Below, one piece after another: positions 51,835 to 61,769 of a stretch of 64,000 nucleotides of DNA. This DNA comes from Pseudonocardia terrae (lineage in GTDB: Bacteria; Actinomycetota; Actinomycetes; Mycobacteriales; Pseudonocardiaceae). The position numbers were made by a program, and so were the translations under genes. The stretch spans positions 1-64,000 of the forward strand of contig NZ_JAJTTE010000021.1 of NCBI RefSeq assembly GCF_021343995.1. Direction: 5' to 3'. Under the pieces are notes generated by a model. That model did no database searches. It was not told where the DNA came from and was given only the letters and a program-made list of their open reading frames with translations. How positions within the stretch are numbered: the stretch's first letter is position 1; each line of letters starts with the position of its first letter.

Positions 51835-53034
51835 GTGCGACTCGACTGGCTGCGCGACGCCTGCGCGGCGCCCGGCCCCTTCGCGACCGTCGTCCTCGAC
51901 GTCACCCACGACACCGAGGACGCGGCGCGCCAGGACGAGCTCCGCCGCCACGGCGTCCGCGAGGAGCTCACGGGGCAGGGTGCGCCGGAGTCCGTCGTCG
52001 AGGCCGTCGACGGCGCGCTGGCGTCCGGCCCGACGCCCGACGGGACCGGCGGGCGGGTGCTCGTGGCGGCCGCGAAGGGCGTCCTCGTCGACGCCGAGCT
52101 GCCGGCGCCGCCGCGCGCCGCCGTCACCACGTGGTCGCCGCTGCCCGACCTGACCAGCGTCACGGAGGCCGTGCGCGAGGAGGTCCCGGTCGTCGTCGTG
52201 CGGATCGACGACAAGGGCGGCGAGGTGCTCGCCCCCGGGGACACCGAGCCGGAGGAGGTCCGCGGCCGCGACCACCCGGTGCACAAGGTCCGGGGCGGCG
52301 GTGTGTCGACCCTGAACATGCAGGAGCGGGTGGAGGAGACCTGGCGGGAGAACACCGCCGACGTCGCCGCGCGGGTCGACGCCCGGGTGCGGGCCAGCGC
52401 CGCGCGGGCCCTCGTGGTCCTCGGCGACTCGCAGGCCCGGTCCCGGCTGGTCGACGCGCTGCCGGAGCGCTCGGCGCGGATCGTCGCCGAGGTCGAGCAC
52501 ACCGGGGGTGCCTCGCCGGACGCGCTGCCGGACACGGTCGCCGCGGCGGTCGAGGACGTCCTCGACACCGAGCGCCGCGGGGCCTGGGAGCACTACCGGC
52601 AGCTGGCCGGGCGGCCCGACGGACAGGCCGTGACCGGGCTGGCCGACGTCGTCGCGGCGGTGCGCGCCGAGGCCGTCGACACCCTGTTCCTCGACCCGGC
52701 CACGCTGACCGACGGCGAGGTGTGGGCCGGGTCCGAGCCGACGCACCTCGGCGTGCAGCGCGAGGAGCTCGAGGCGCTCAACGCCGGCGACGCCCGCCGG
52801 GTGCCCGCGGTGCCGGCGGTGATCCGGGCGCTGGCGTGTCAGGGCGGACAGCTCGTGCGGCTCGACGACCCGACCGTGGTCCGCGGCAAGGACCGGCTCG
52901 ACGACGCCCGGCAGGCCGACGAGGAGGCGCGCGCCGCGGCGGACGCGACGGGGGAGGAGGCGCCCGAGCCCGGTCTCCTCGCGCACGGCGAGCTGGCCGA
53001 CGGCGTCGGCGCCACCCTGCGCTTCCCGATCTGA
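51835..53034 (+). CDS. Vms1/ANKZF1-type (baeRF, Rv2629-like) protein
   Basis: A 399-residue member of the bacterial eRF1-related family that includes M. tuberculosis Rv2629. The N-terminal domain (about 1-140) contains VVLDVTHDTEDA; the middle has HKVRGGGVSTLNMQERVEETW and the RALVVLGDSQARSRLV strand; the C-terminal third has DTLFLDP and a short tail. Eukaryotic Vms1 cleaves peptidyl-tRNA on stalled ribosomes; bacterial activity is largely inferred. GTG 51835 follows CGGAGG. A stress promoter is upstream. Confidence 0.82.
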   Translation: MRLDWLRDACAAPGPFATVVLDVTHDTEDAARQDELRRHGVREELTGQGAPESVVEAVDGALASGPTPDGTGGRVLVAAAKGVLVDAELPAPPRAAVTTWSPLPDLTSVTEAVREEVPVVVVRIDDKGGEVLAPGDTEPEEVRGRDHPVHKVRGGGVSTLNMQERVEETWRENTADVAARVDARVRASAARALVVLGDSQARSRLVDALPERSARIVAEVEHTGGASPDALPDTVAAAVEDVLDTERRGAWEHYRQLAGRPDGQAVTGLADVVAAVRAEAVDTLFLDPATLTDGEVWAGSEPTHLGVQREELEALNAGDARRVPAVPAVIRALACQGGQLVRLDDPTVVRGKDRLDDARQADEEARAAADATGEEAPEPGLLAHGELADGVGATLRFPI

Positions 53035-53046
53035 GGCGGTCCGGTC

Positions 53047-53087
53047 CGGAGCCACGACCCATCCCGCGGGGGTGTGTCGTGGCTCCG
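53047..53087. terminator. Bidirectional hairpin
   Basis: Perfect 12-bp stem (53047-53058 with 53076-53087) between the convergent Vms1-like and GYD genes. Confidence 0.75.
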
Positions 53088-53100
53088 TGGCGTACGGGCC

Positions 53101-53433
53101 TCAGGTCCCCGGAGGGACGTACGCCTGCTGCGACCGACCTGCCTTGTCGAGCACGTCGACCAGCTCGGCCGGGGTGATCAGCTCGCGGGTCTCGTGCCGG
53201 TCGAACGAACCCGTCGAGGTCACCGCGACCGAGATGGCCGCCGCGGCCCGCGAGTCGGGCGCGTCGATGATCAGGATGCCGTCGTGCCCGCCGAACATGT
53301 AGTACAGCGCCTCGAGCTGCGCGCCCTGGGCCTCGACCGCGGTCCGGACGGCGGCCGTGCGGTCGTTGGGCTTCATCACCATCCGGTTCCACGTCTCCGG
53401 GCTGTAGCTGAAGAAGAACGCGAACTTCGCCAT
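53101..53433 (-). CDS. GYD domain protein
   Basis: A 110-residue ferredoxin-like GYD-family protein: MAKFAFFFSYSPETWNRMV, EALYYMFGGHDGILIIDAPD and AVTSTGSFDRHETRELIT. Role unknown; members are small dimeric alpha/beta-barrel-like proteins near oxidoreductases. A TGCGTA-N4-TACGTA site lies 78 bases before the ATG. Confidence 0.85.
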   Translation of the reverse strand: MAKFAFFFSYSPETWNRMVMKPNDRTAAVRTAVEAQGAQLEALYYMFGGHDGILIIDAPDSRAAAAISVAVTSTGSFDRHETRELITPAELVDVLDKAGRSQQAYVPPGT

Positions 53434-53510
53434 CTCGACCTCCCCTGTCGCCTGCGTGGCTCGCTCCTGCGGGACCCCTCAGCGTGCTCCCGTCCGTCGC
53501 CCGTTGTCGC

Positions 53511-53526
53511 TGCGTAGAGATACGTA
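53511..53526 (+). promoter_or_regulatory. TGCGTA-GAGA-TACGTA site, copy 2
   Basis: Shares GTCGCTGCGTAGA and TACGTACG with copy 1 at 12462. Located upstream of the GYD gene, just past the end of the nucleotidyltransferase gene. Confidence 0.5.
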
Positions 53527-53532
53527 CGCGGG

Positions 53533-54354
53533 TCAGGTGGCCGGCGCGAGGAGGGCGCCGCGCCGGTCCAGGAGGGCGTCGGCGACGGCATCGTGCCCGG
53601 CGTCGGCCAGGGCGGGGGCGTAGGCGTCGACGAACTCGACGTACACGCCCACGAGATGGGCCCGGAGGTCCTCGACCGCGGCAGCGCGATCGTCGATGCC
53701 GGACTCGCGCCAGCGCATGGCGGCGTGCGCGAGCGGCGCGTGCGCGCCCTCGTGCCCGTACCAGGTCGCCGCGGCGTCGTTGTGGCCCATGCGGCCGGAC
53801 GCCAGCGTGTAGAGGAAGCGGATCGGGAACAGCGCCGCCTTGCTCGCCGCCCGCGGACCGGCGGCGACCAGGTCCTCGGGCCGGTGCAGGCCGGCGAGGT
53901 AGGCGTCGTCGAACTTCTCGACGGCGAACCGCGCCGCCTCCACGACCAGCGTCGTCCGGTCGGGCCGGGCCGCGCCGCCGCGCCGGTCGGCGCCGTACAG
54001 CAGACGCCCGGCGTCGAGGAGGTCGAGCCGGTCCACCGCGGGGAGCCGCGACCGCTCACCGGCGCCGTGGCGCACGCCGTGCCAGTCCGACCAGAAGACC
54101 GACAGCCGCTCCGCGAGCGGGCCGCCCGCCCGGGCGACGGTGGCCCGCCTGATCTCCGCCATGCGGTCGGCGACGTCCTCGAGAAGGGCGTCGAGGATCA
54201 CCGCCACGTCGACGTCGCTCGCGAGCGGGGCGAACCCGCCGTGGGCCAGGCTGCCCAGCGCGAACACGGCGTCGAGGTGCTCGCCCAGGACCTCGCGCGC
54301 CACGGCGGTCGCCGTCCGCAGCACCAGCTCGCCGCCCTCGCGGTCGTCGGCCAT
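53533..54354 (-). CDS. Nucleotidyltransferase-fold protein
   Basis: A 273-residue protein with the pol-beta nucleotidyltransferase pattern FALGSLAHGGFAPLASDVDVAVIL (GS...DVD), followed by a helical C-terminal domain like that of aminoglycoside adenylyltransferases (HEPN-like, DAAATWYGHEGAHAPLAH). It may nucleotidylate a small molecule or protein. ATG 54354 is used; the frame continues upstream without similarity. Confidence 0.78.
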   Translation of the reverse strand: MADDREGGELVLRTATAVAREVLGEHLDAVFALGSLAHGGFAPLASDVDVAVILDALLEDVADRMAEIRRATVARAGGPLAERLSVFWSDWHGVRHGAGERSRLPAVDRLDLLDAGRLLYGADRRGGAARPDRTTLVVEAARFAVEKFDDAYLAGLHRPEDLVAAGPRAASKAALFPIRFLYTLASGRMGHNDAAATWYGHEGAHAPLAHAAMRWRESGIDDRAAAVEDLRAHLVGVYVEFVDAYAPALADAGHDAVADALLDRRGALLAPAT

Positions 54355-54448
54355 CGGGGCAGCCTGACACAGCGTGCCGGACGACGGCGGGCCGCACCGG
54401 CCCACGCACCCGAGGGCGGCGACCTCCGAGGTGATTGCGCGACCTCGC

Positions 54449-55480
<1,032 letters not shown>

Positions 55481-56015
55481 GATCATTCCCTCCTCGCCCA
55501 CACCGGGTCCGCACCGCGGACACGTACCAAACGGCGCTCTCTCGGAGACCCTTCGCGGCCGAAGACCGACTTCGTGACCTACTCGTGGGTCACCCCGATC
55601 CGGACCGCGCAGTCTAGGGAGCGGCGCCCACTCATGGAGATCCGTTACGTACTTCTGCGTACTGCTGCAAGGGCGCGCGAGTGCGCGGTGCGCAACTACT
55701 CCGGCGGACCGAACCTGCCGTACCTCCGCTCGCCCCTGCCCGATGAGGTGCTCGGGATCCGGGCCGAGGCCGACGCCGGGGTCGACGTCGAGAAGGCCAC
55801 CTCCCCCCGCCCCGACATGATCCCCGGCGTGTCCGACCTGCCGACGCAGCTGCTGCACGAGGGCGCGATCGGCCGGGGGTCGGGCGATCGGGGGACGGCG
55901 GGATCGGCCGGTCCGTCCGCCGGCCGCCCGACGGGACGGCGGCCCGCGCGGGAGCAGGGTCAGGGCATCGGAGCCGCACCACTCCCGACGCCCCGCCGGA
56001 CCCAGGAGGACCGCC
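55481..56015. other. Intergenic region upstream of the methyltransferase
   Basis: 535 bases. A plus-strand frame from ATG 55634 ([19 protein letters not shown] and [18 protein letters not shown]) has coding-like composition but no ribosome-binding site and runs into the next gene out of frame; it may be debris. Contains the third TACGTA site. Confidence 0.4.
55646..55661 (+). promoter_or_regulatory. TACGTA-CTTC-TGCGTA site, copy 3
   Basis: Reverse complement TACGCA-GAAG-TACGTA keeps the core of copies 1 and 2. Lies 166 bases before the methyltransferase start. Confidence 0.5.
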
Positions 56016-56489
56016 ATGAGCACCACGACCACGATCACCGCCCAGCCGGAGGGCCCCGAGGACGACCGCCGCGACGGACCCGACGGCCCCGACGCCTCCG
56101 CCGCCCGCGCGGTCCCGGCCGGGAACGAGCCGGCCCCGACGCGTCGCACGCGGGCCGGGAGCTGGGCCTATGCCCTCGGCGGGATGGACTGCTACGGCTA
56201 CGGCCTCGGCTACGACTACTGGACCGCGCTGCACGCCGCGACGGGCGGTGACGACCCCCGGAACCGCGAGGAGACCACCCCCGGGACCGGCCGGGCCGTC
56301 GCCCTCCTGATCGTCGGGCTCGTCGCCGCCGCGGCCGTCACCCTCGGGTTGATCATCGCTCTCGGCGGGCACGCCGCCACCTCGACCGCGGCCACCTCGA
56401 CAGCCGCGAGCACGGCCGCGACGACGACCGCCGGCCGGACCGTGCCTGCCGGTCACGAGGGCGTGCAGGTCACCCCCGTCCACCCGTGA
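56016..56489 (+). CDS. Hypothetical single-pass membrane protein
   Basis: A 157-residue protein: charged N-terminus, a Tyr/Gly-rich stretch ([19 protein letters not shown]), one membrane helix (about 92-115) and a short Thr/Ala/Ser repeat tail ([11 protein letters not shown]), probably outside the cell. No family recognised. ATG 56016 follows AGGAGG. Confidence 0.65.
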   Translation: MSTTTTITAQPEGPEDDRRDGPDGPDASAARAVPAGNEPAPTRRTRAGSWAYALGGMDCYGYGLGYDYWTALHAATGGDDPRNREETTPGTGRAVALLIVGLVAAAAVTLGLIIALGGHAATSTAATSTAASTAATTTAGRTVPAGHEGVQVTPVHP

Positions 56490-56668
56490 TCCACGTGCGC
56501 ACTCCCGCACCGGGGCGCGCCCGATCCTGTGTGCCCGGCGGTCCCGCGCAGGTGTGAGGGCACCCACGAGGGGTGTGCGACGGGAATGGCCGGGCACCCC
56601 TGCGGGGACGGCCCGGATGTCCGGGCCACCACGACTCCAGGAACACTCCAGGAACCGGGGAGGAACCC

Positions 56669-57229
56669 ATGGCGGACCTCGACGATCCCGCCCGCGTGCA
56701 GGGCCTGACGGTGCGCGACCGGGACGGCGCCGACCTCGGCTCCGTCGACGCCGTCTACGTCGACGACGCGACGCAGAGGCCGGAGTGGGTCGTGCCGACC
56801 GGCGGCCTCGCGGGCTCGCGCCGCGCCGCACTGCCGCTGGCGGGCGGCATGATCGAGGACGGTGAGCTCCACCTGCCCTACGACGCCGAGCAGCTGCGCA
56901 CGGCGCCCGAGGTCCCCGAGGGGAAGCTGAGCCCCGAGACCGAGGCGGCCCTGTTCGACCACTACGGCGTGCCGCACGGCGGCCCGACCGAGACGGCACA
57001 GGTGGACGACCCGCGCCCGCGGCCCTCCGGCCGGCACGGCGACGGGCGCCACGAGCGGGTCGAGGACGACCGCGTCGAGCGCGACCACGTGGCCGCGGGG
57101 GCCGACGGCTTCGACGATCCCGCGGCCCCCGACACCGGCTCCGACGCCGGCTCCCAGGGCACGGACAACGGCACCGGAACCGCGACCGGCTCCGGGGGCG
57201 ACGCCGTGCCCGGCGTCCGGTCGGGCTGA
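56669..57229 (+). CDS. PRC-barrel domain protein
   Basis: A 186-residue protein. Residues about 8-90 form a PRC-barrel (LTVRDRDGADLGSVDAVYVD, PEWVVPTGGLAGSRRAALPL, LHLPYDAEQLRTAPEV); the rest is acidic low complexity. Similar proteins are stress-linked, often fused to DUF2382, absent here. ATG 56669 follows GGGGAGGAACCC. Confidence 0.82.
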   Translation: MADLDDPARVQGLTVRDRDGADLGSVDAVYVDDATQRPEWVVPTGGLAGSRRAALPLAGGMIEDGELHLPYDAEQLRTAPEVPEGKLSPETEAALFDHYGVPHGGPTETAQVDDPRPRPSGRHGDGRHERVEDDRVERDHVAAGADGFDDPAAPDTGSDAGSQGTDNGTGTATGSGGDAVPGVRSG

Positions 57230-57380
57230 GCCCGGCCGCCCTCCCGGCCCGGTACCCGAGCCGTTGCGCCTCACCGCCCGCCGACCAGCGTTGGCGTGCC
57301 GGGCCGCAGGTCCGTACGGTCCGGGGGAGGTACCCGTGCGGCCCCGCTGCGGTCGCACGACGCGGAGGAGGGGAGCCCCG

Positions 57381-58634
57381 GTGCGCGTCGAGATCGTCTG
57401 TGACCGGTGCAGCCCGCTGGCCGAACCCGGCCGGCCGGGCCACGGCGGACTGAGCGAGCACCTGGCCGGGCTCGGCGCGGATCTCGCGGCGGCCGGCCAC
57501 GAGGTGACCGTCCTCGTCCGCCGGGACTCGCCCGACCAGCACCCCGTGGTGCGCGCGTCCGAGCGGCTGGAGGTCCGGCACGTCGACGCCGGACCCGCCG
57601 CCCCGCTGTCCGAGGACCGGCTGGTCACCCAGGTGCCGGTGCTCGCCGAGGAGCTGGAGCGCCGGTGGCGGGCCCGACGGCCGGACGTCGTGCACGCCCA
57701 CTCCTGGACCGCCGGCCTGGCCGCCGCGGCGTCCGCCCGCGAGCTGGGCCTGCCCTTCGTCGTGACCCTGCCCGGGGTCGGTGAGCGGCCGGTCGACCCG
57801 GCCGTCGACAGCCGCGGCCGCGCCTCGGCCGAGCACGTGCTCGTGGCCCGCGCCGACCGGGTCCTCGCGAGCGGCGAGGACGACGTGTTCGCCCTGGTCC
57901 GGCTCGGTGCCCGCCGCTCCGCGATCCGCGTCGTGCCCTACGGCGTGGACACCACGACCTTCCAGCCGGACGGGCCGACCCTGCGCCGCGGCGAGCACCC
58001 GCGGCTGCTGGCGGTCGCCGGTCTCGACGTCGAGGCGGGTGTGCAGGACATCATCCGCGCGCTGCGCACGGTGCCCGAGGCCGAGCTGATCGTGGCCGGG
58101 GGACCGCGCACGGACGATCCGGAGGTCGATCCGGCCCGGGACCGCGACCTGGCCCGGCTGCACGCCGTGGCCCGGGAGGCCCGCGTCGAGCGGCGCGTCC
58201 GGTTCCTCGGGGCCGTGCGCCGGGAGACGTTGCCGGCGCTCCTGCGCTCCGCCGACGCGCTCGTCCACGTGCCGCACCAGACCGGCTTCGGCATGGTCGC
58301 GCTCGAGGCCATGGCCTGCGGGCGCGCGGTGGTCGCGTCGGCCGTCGGCGCGCTCACCGAGACCGTCGTCGACCAGGTCACCGGGGTCCTCGTGCCGCCC
58401 GCCCGGCCGGACGCGTTGGCCCACGCGTTGCGCGCGCTGCTGCGGGAGGGCGCGGTGCCGCTGGCCTTCGGTATCGCGGGCCGCGACCGGGCGGTGTCCC
58501 GGTACGGCCGGGACCGGCTGACCGCCGCCGTCGAACAGGTGTACCGGGAGGCCGCGGAGGGCCGCGGGCAGGCTCTCGGGGAGACCGGCGGAACCGGCGT
58601 GCCCGCCGGCGCCCACCTCGACGGCGCGGGCTGA
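57381..58634 (+). CDS. Family 4 glycosyltransferase (GT-B)
   Basis: A 417-residue GT4-like transferase. N-terminal GGLSEHLAGLGADLAAAGHEVTVLV, DVVHAHSWTAGLAAAAS, linker VPYGVDTTTF and the donor-binding GFGMVALEAMACGRAVVAS with the EX7E-type Glu. It adds a sugar from a nucleotide donor to lipid, small thiol or glycan; acceptor unknown. GTG 57381 after GGAGGAGGGGAG. Confidence 0.9.
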   Translation: MRVEIVCDRCSPLAEPGRPGHGGLSEHLAGLGADLAAAGHEVTVLVRRDSPDQHPVVRASERLEVRHVDAGPAAPLSEDRLVTQVPVLAEELERRWRARRPDVVHAHSWTAGLAAAASARELGLPFVVTLPGVGERPVDPAVDSRGRASAEHVLVARADRVLASGEDDVFALVRLGARRSAIRVVPYGVDTTTFQPDGPTLRRGEHPRLLAVAGLDVEAGVQDIIRALRTVPEAELIVAGGPRTDDPEVDPARDRDLARLHAVAREARVERRVRFLGAVRRETLPALLRSADALVHVPHQTGFGMVALEAMACGRAVVASAVGALTETVVDQVTGVLVPPARPDALAHALRALLREGAVPLAFGIAGRDRAVSRYGRDRLTAAVEQVYREAAEGRGQALGETGGTGVPAGAHLDGAG

Positions 58635-58683
58635 CCGTCGGGGAGCACCGGGCGACGCCCGCCCTTGCGACGGGCCCGCCCGG

Positions 58684-60177
58684 TCAGGCGCTCTCGGCCC
58701 GATCGGTCAGGAGATGCGCGAGCCCGGTCAGCTCCAGCACCGGGCGCGCGACGCTGCCCGGCGGCGCCACCACACGCAGGTCGGTGTCCGGGTCGAGCTG
58801 GTGCAGCAGCCGTACCCCGGCGCTGGCGAACAGCGTGGTGGCGGACAGGTCGAGGACGCACGGCTCCCCGTCCGCCGCGGCGTCGAGCAGCGCCGCCCGC
58901 AGGGTGGGGACGGCCGGCAGGTCCACGTCCCCGTGCACGTGGAGCACGCCGGGGACCTCCCCGGGACGGACGGCGAACATCTCGGGGACGGCTTCGGGTC
59001 GGGGACGTGGGGCGTCCCCGACCGCGACCGGCCTGCCGACCGCCAGGACCGCGGTGACCGAGGTGCCGTCCGGGCCGGGGTCCACCACCACGGCGTCGCA
59101 GAGGTCGCGGACGACCGCGAGGCCGAAGCCGGCGCCGTCGGCGTCGTCCTCGGGCCCGTCCGTCTCCGGGGGCCGCCAGGTGCCGTCGTCGGCGACCGTG
59201 ATGCTCAACCCGGCCCCGGTCAGCTCGGCGTCCACCCGGATCTCGCCGGTGGCGCCCTCGGGGTAGGCGTGCTCGATCGCGTTGGCGGCGAGCTCGGAGA
59301 CCACCATCGGTGCCGCGACCACGGTCCGGGGCGCCACGCCCGCCGCCTCCAGCCAGCGCGTGACGGTCTCGCGCAGCGGGCTCAGGGCGAACGGGTCGAC
59401 CGGCAGCACCAGCCGCAGCGGCTCGACGGGCGTGAGGGGTCGGTACGCGGCGAGAACCGCCACGCCGCCCCGCGGCGCCCGCGCGGCGATCCGGTCGCAG
59501 AGCGCGGCGGGGTCGTCGGACGGGGTGTCCCGATCGAGCCGGAGACCGTTCCCGCCGCCTCGGCCGGGACGGGTCCGCCCGCGGCCCTCCACGAGGTCGT
59601 CGGAGTACAGCAGGAGCGTGTCCCCGCGGGCCAGTCGCGCACGGTGGGGCACCGGGGGCGCGGCGCCGACGCCCAGCGGGCCGTAAGCCTGGCCGGGCAG
59701 CGGCGCGAGCCCGTCCGGCCCGCGCACCAGCGCCGGGGGATGGGCGCCGCGGGCGTGCTCCAGCTCCCCGTCCGGGCCCACCACGACGACGGTGAGCGAC
59801 GCGCCGTGCAGCGCGGTGTCGACGCTCGCGGCCCGGTCGACCTGCTCGAGGGCCTCGGCGAGCGACGGTGCGGTGTGCAGCGCCTGGCGGAGCACGGTGC
59901 GCAGGCCGGTGACGGCGCCGGGCCGCGGTGCGGGACCCACGAGGTCGCCGACGGCGAGGGCGAGCCGTCCGTCCGGCAGCGGCACGACGTCGAGCCAGTC
60001 GCCGGCGGGCGCGGCGCCGTCGGCGGACGGGATCGCGGCGGGTCCGGGCGGGGTGGCGGGCACCCACAGCGCGGCCAACCGGAGATCGGGGAGCAACGGC
60101 AGCGCCGCGGGCAGGTGCGCGGGGGGAGCGTCGCGGGCCGGAGTGGGGTCGCGGGCCGGACGGGAGTCGGCGTTCAC
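58684..60177 (-). CDS. SpoIIE phosphatase-HATPase-STAS fusion (Rv1364c-like)
   Basis: A 497-residue partner-switch protein. SpoIIE/PP2C phosphatase (about 25-255: GDWLDVVPLPDGR, ALAVGDLVG), an RsbW-like kinase (about 265-385: VVSELAANAIEHAYPEG) and a C-terminal STAS antagonist (about 395-495) with a candidate phospho-Ser in FASAGVRLL. Mycobacterial Rv1364c has this order behind a PAS domain, which is missing here. It is expected to release or hold the SigB/F-type sigma encoded nearby. GTG 60177 follows GGAGAGGAG. Confidence 0.9.
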   Translation of the reverse strand: MNADSRPARDPTPARDAPPAHLPAALPLLPDLRLAALWVPATPPGPAAIPSADGAAPAGDWLDVVPLPDGRLALAVGDLVGPAPRPGAVTGLRTVLRQALHTAPSLAEALEQVDRAASVDTALHGASLTVVVVGPDGELEHARGAHPPALVRGPDGLAPLPGQAYGPLGVGAAPPVPHRARLARGDTLLLYSDDLVEGRGRTRPGRGGGNGLRLDRDTPSDDPAALCDRIAARAPRGGVAVLAAYRPLTPVEPLRLVLPVDPFALSPLRETVTRWLEAAGVAPRTVVAAPMVVSELAANAIEHAYPEGATGEIRVDAELTGAGLSITVADDGTWRPPETDGPEDDADGAGFGLAVVRDLCDAVVVDPGPDGTSVTAVLAVGRPVAVGDAPRPRPEAVPEMFAVRPGEVPGVLHVHGDVDLPAVPTLRAALLDAAADGEPCVLDLSATTLFASAGVRLLHQLDPDTDLRVVAPPGSVARPVLELTGLAHLLTDRAESA

Positions 60178-60337
60178 GTCGCTCCTCTCCGGCCGCCGGC
60201 GCGCGGCGGCGATCTGCCCGGTGGGACCGGGCCTGCCGAGGATAGAGGCCGGGTCCGTGCGTCGTGCGATATGTCCGTCGCCCCCGTCGTCGGGCGTCTC
60301 GTGAGTCGTCTCCCGGGTGGTTTCGTGGGTCGTTCCC

Positions 60338-60679
60338 TCACGCGTCGAGGTCGGGGACGATGGCGAGGATGCGGCGGTGTTCGGCGAACCGGTCCAGGGC
60401 CGTCGCGAGCGCCTGCGCCTCGGCGGTACCCGCGACGTCCTGCTCGGACTCGAACCGCTCCCGCCGGGTGCGCGGGTCGCCGTGGTCGACGGCGGCCCAC
60501 CGCAGGAACCGCTCCACCACCCGCACCTGTCTGCGACGCAGGCCCTCGTGCGGCTCGCGGCTCGCCAGCCAGGCCACGAAGGGGCCGAGCACCGTCGCCA
60601 CGTCGGGTGTGGGACGGGGCGGAGGGCGCCGGGCCATCCCGACGGGGGCCGGGCGGACGGGGGCATCGTGGACGGTCAT
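60338..60679 (-). CDS. Hypothetical protein beside the sigma locus
   Basis: A 113-residue, Arg-rich helical protein (LRRRQVRVVERFLRWAAVDHGD, then ALDRFAEHRRILAIVPD). No membrane segment or known family. Good GGAGGTG before ATG 60679 and a stress-type promoter further upstream suggest membership in the stress regulon. Confidence 0.65.
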   Translation of the reverse strand: MTVHDAPVRPAPVGMARRPPPRPTPDVATVLGPFVAWLASREPHEGLRRRQVRVVERFLRWAAVDHGDPRTRRERFESEQDVAGTAEAQALATALDRFAEHRRILAIVPDLDA

Positions 60680-60726
60680 CGAGAAGCTCCCTCACGGAGG
60701 TGGTGCCGGAAGATGTGTCGCGCGTC

Positions 60727-60751
60727 ATACCCCGGCAGGCGCATGTCATGC
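60727..60751 (-). promoter_or_regulatory. SigB/SigF-type promoter beside the sigma gene
   Basis: Minus strand GCAT (60751-60748), 15 bases, GGGTAT (60732-60727), 47 bases before the hypothetical gene start. Confidence 0.6.
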
Positions 60752-60908
60752 GTTCGCAATGAAGTCGACCTGCGCCGGCCGGTGGGCGCTTGTACGGTCG
60801 AAGAGCGACCGACGCACGATCGACGCCGCGAGCGCGCCCGTCCCCCGCGCCGCTCGACGAGGTACAGCCAGCTGCCTCTGACGTCCCCCGACGTGGAGGA
60901 GGCCCACG

Positions 60909-61769
60909 ATGACCGCTCCCGAACCGGTGCTCGAGCCGGTGCCGGACACCACCCGCGCCGCCCCCGCCCAGGGCCCCAGCGAGTACGCCGACCAGATGCC
61001 GGTGCTGGAGCGCTTCGCCGCGCTCCCGGCCGACCACCCCGACCGCGACCGGCTGCGCTCCGATCTCGTCCTGGCCTTCCTGCCGGTCGTCCGCCACCTC
61101 GCCCAGCGGCACGGCTCCGGCTACCGCGCGGGGATCGACGACCTGGTCCAGGTGGGCACCATCGGGCTGATCTCGGCGATCGACCGCTGGGACCCCGAGC
61201 GCGCCGGGGGCGACTTCCTCGGCTACCTGATCCCCTGCGTGCGCGGGGAGATGCTGCGCTACTTCCGCGACCGCACCTGGTCGATGCGGGTGCCGCGGCG
61301 GCTCAAGGAGCTCAGTGTCGCCATCGGCAAGGCCTCCGGCCCGCTCGCGCACGAGCTCGGCCGCGCGCCGAAGCCCAGCGAGCTGGCCCGGCACCTGGGC
61401 GTGGACCGCGAGGAGATCGTCGAGGCCCTGGCCGCCAAGGCCAACCAGCACGCCGGTTCGCTCACCGCCGTCGACGACGCCGACGACCAGCCGGTCGCCG
61501 ACACGCTCGGCGAGGTCGACAAGGCGCTCGAGCACGTCGAGTACCGCGAGTCGCTGCGCCCGTTGATCGACGCGCTGCCCGAGCGCGAACGGCTGATCCT
61601 CACCCTGCGGTTCTTCGGCGAGATGACCCAGACCCAGATCGCGCAGCGGGTCGGCATCTCCCAGATGCACGTGTCGCGGCTGCTCGCGCGGACCCTCGCC
61701 CAGCTGCGCGAGGGCCTCGACGACGACATCGAGAGGGACGACACCGAGAGGGCCGGCGCGCCCGCATGA
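60909..61769 (+). CDS. RNA polymerase sigma factor, SigB/SigF/SigG family
   Basis: Group 3 sigma factor of 286 residues. Region 2 (about 55-130: IDDLVQVGTIGLISAIDRW, FLGYLIPCVRGEMLRYFRD), region 3 (about 140-195: RLKELSVAIGK, ELARHLGVDREEIVEALAAK) and region 4 (about 220-275: LPERERLILTLRFFGEMTQT, QRVGISQMHVSRLLARTL) are complete. These sigmas read GNNT-N15-GGGTAC promoters, eight of which I find here. ATG 60909 follows GTGGAGG. Its stop overlaps the next ATG (ATGA). Confidence 0.93.
   Translation: MTAPEPVLEPVPDTTRAAPAQGPSEYADQMPVLERFAALPADHPDRDRLRSDLVLAFLPVVRHLAQRHGSGYRAGIDDLVQVGTIGLISAIDRWDPERAGGDFLGYLIPCVRGEMLRYFRDRTWSMRVPRRLKELSVAIGKASGPLAHELGRAPKPSELARHLGVDREEIVEALAAKANQHAGSLTAVDDADDQPVADTLGEVDKALEHVEYRESLRPLIDALPERERLILTLRFFGEMTQTQIAQRVGISQMHVSRLLARTLAQLREGLDDDIERDDTERAGAPA

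Noticed and set aside
57245..57275. Minus-strand GGGTAC near 57246
   Set aside because: No matching -35 with the right spacing and no minus-strand gene downstream.
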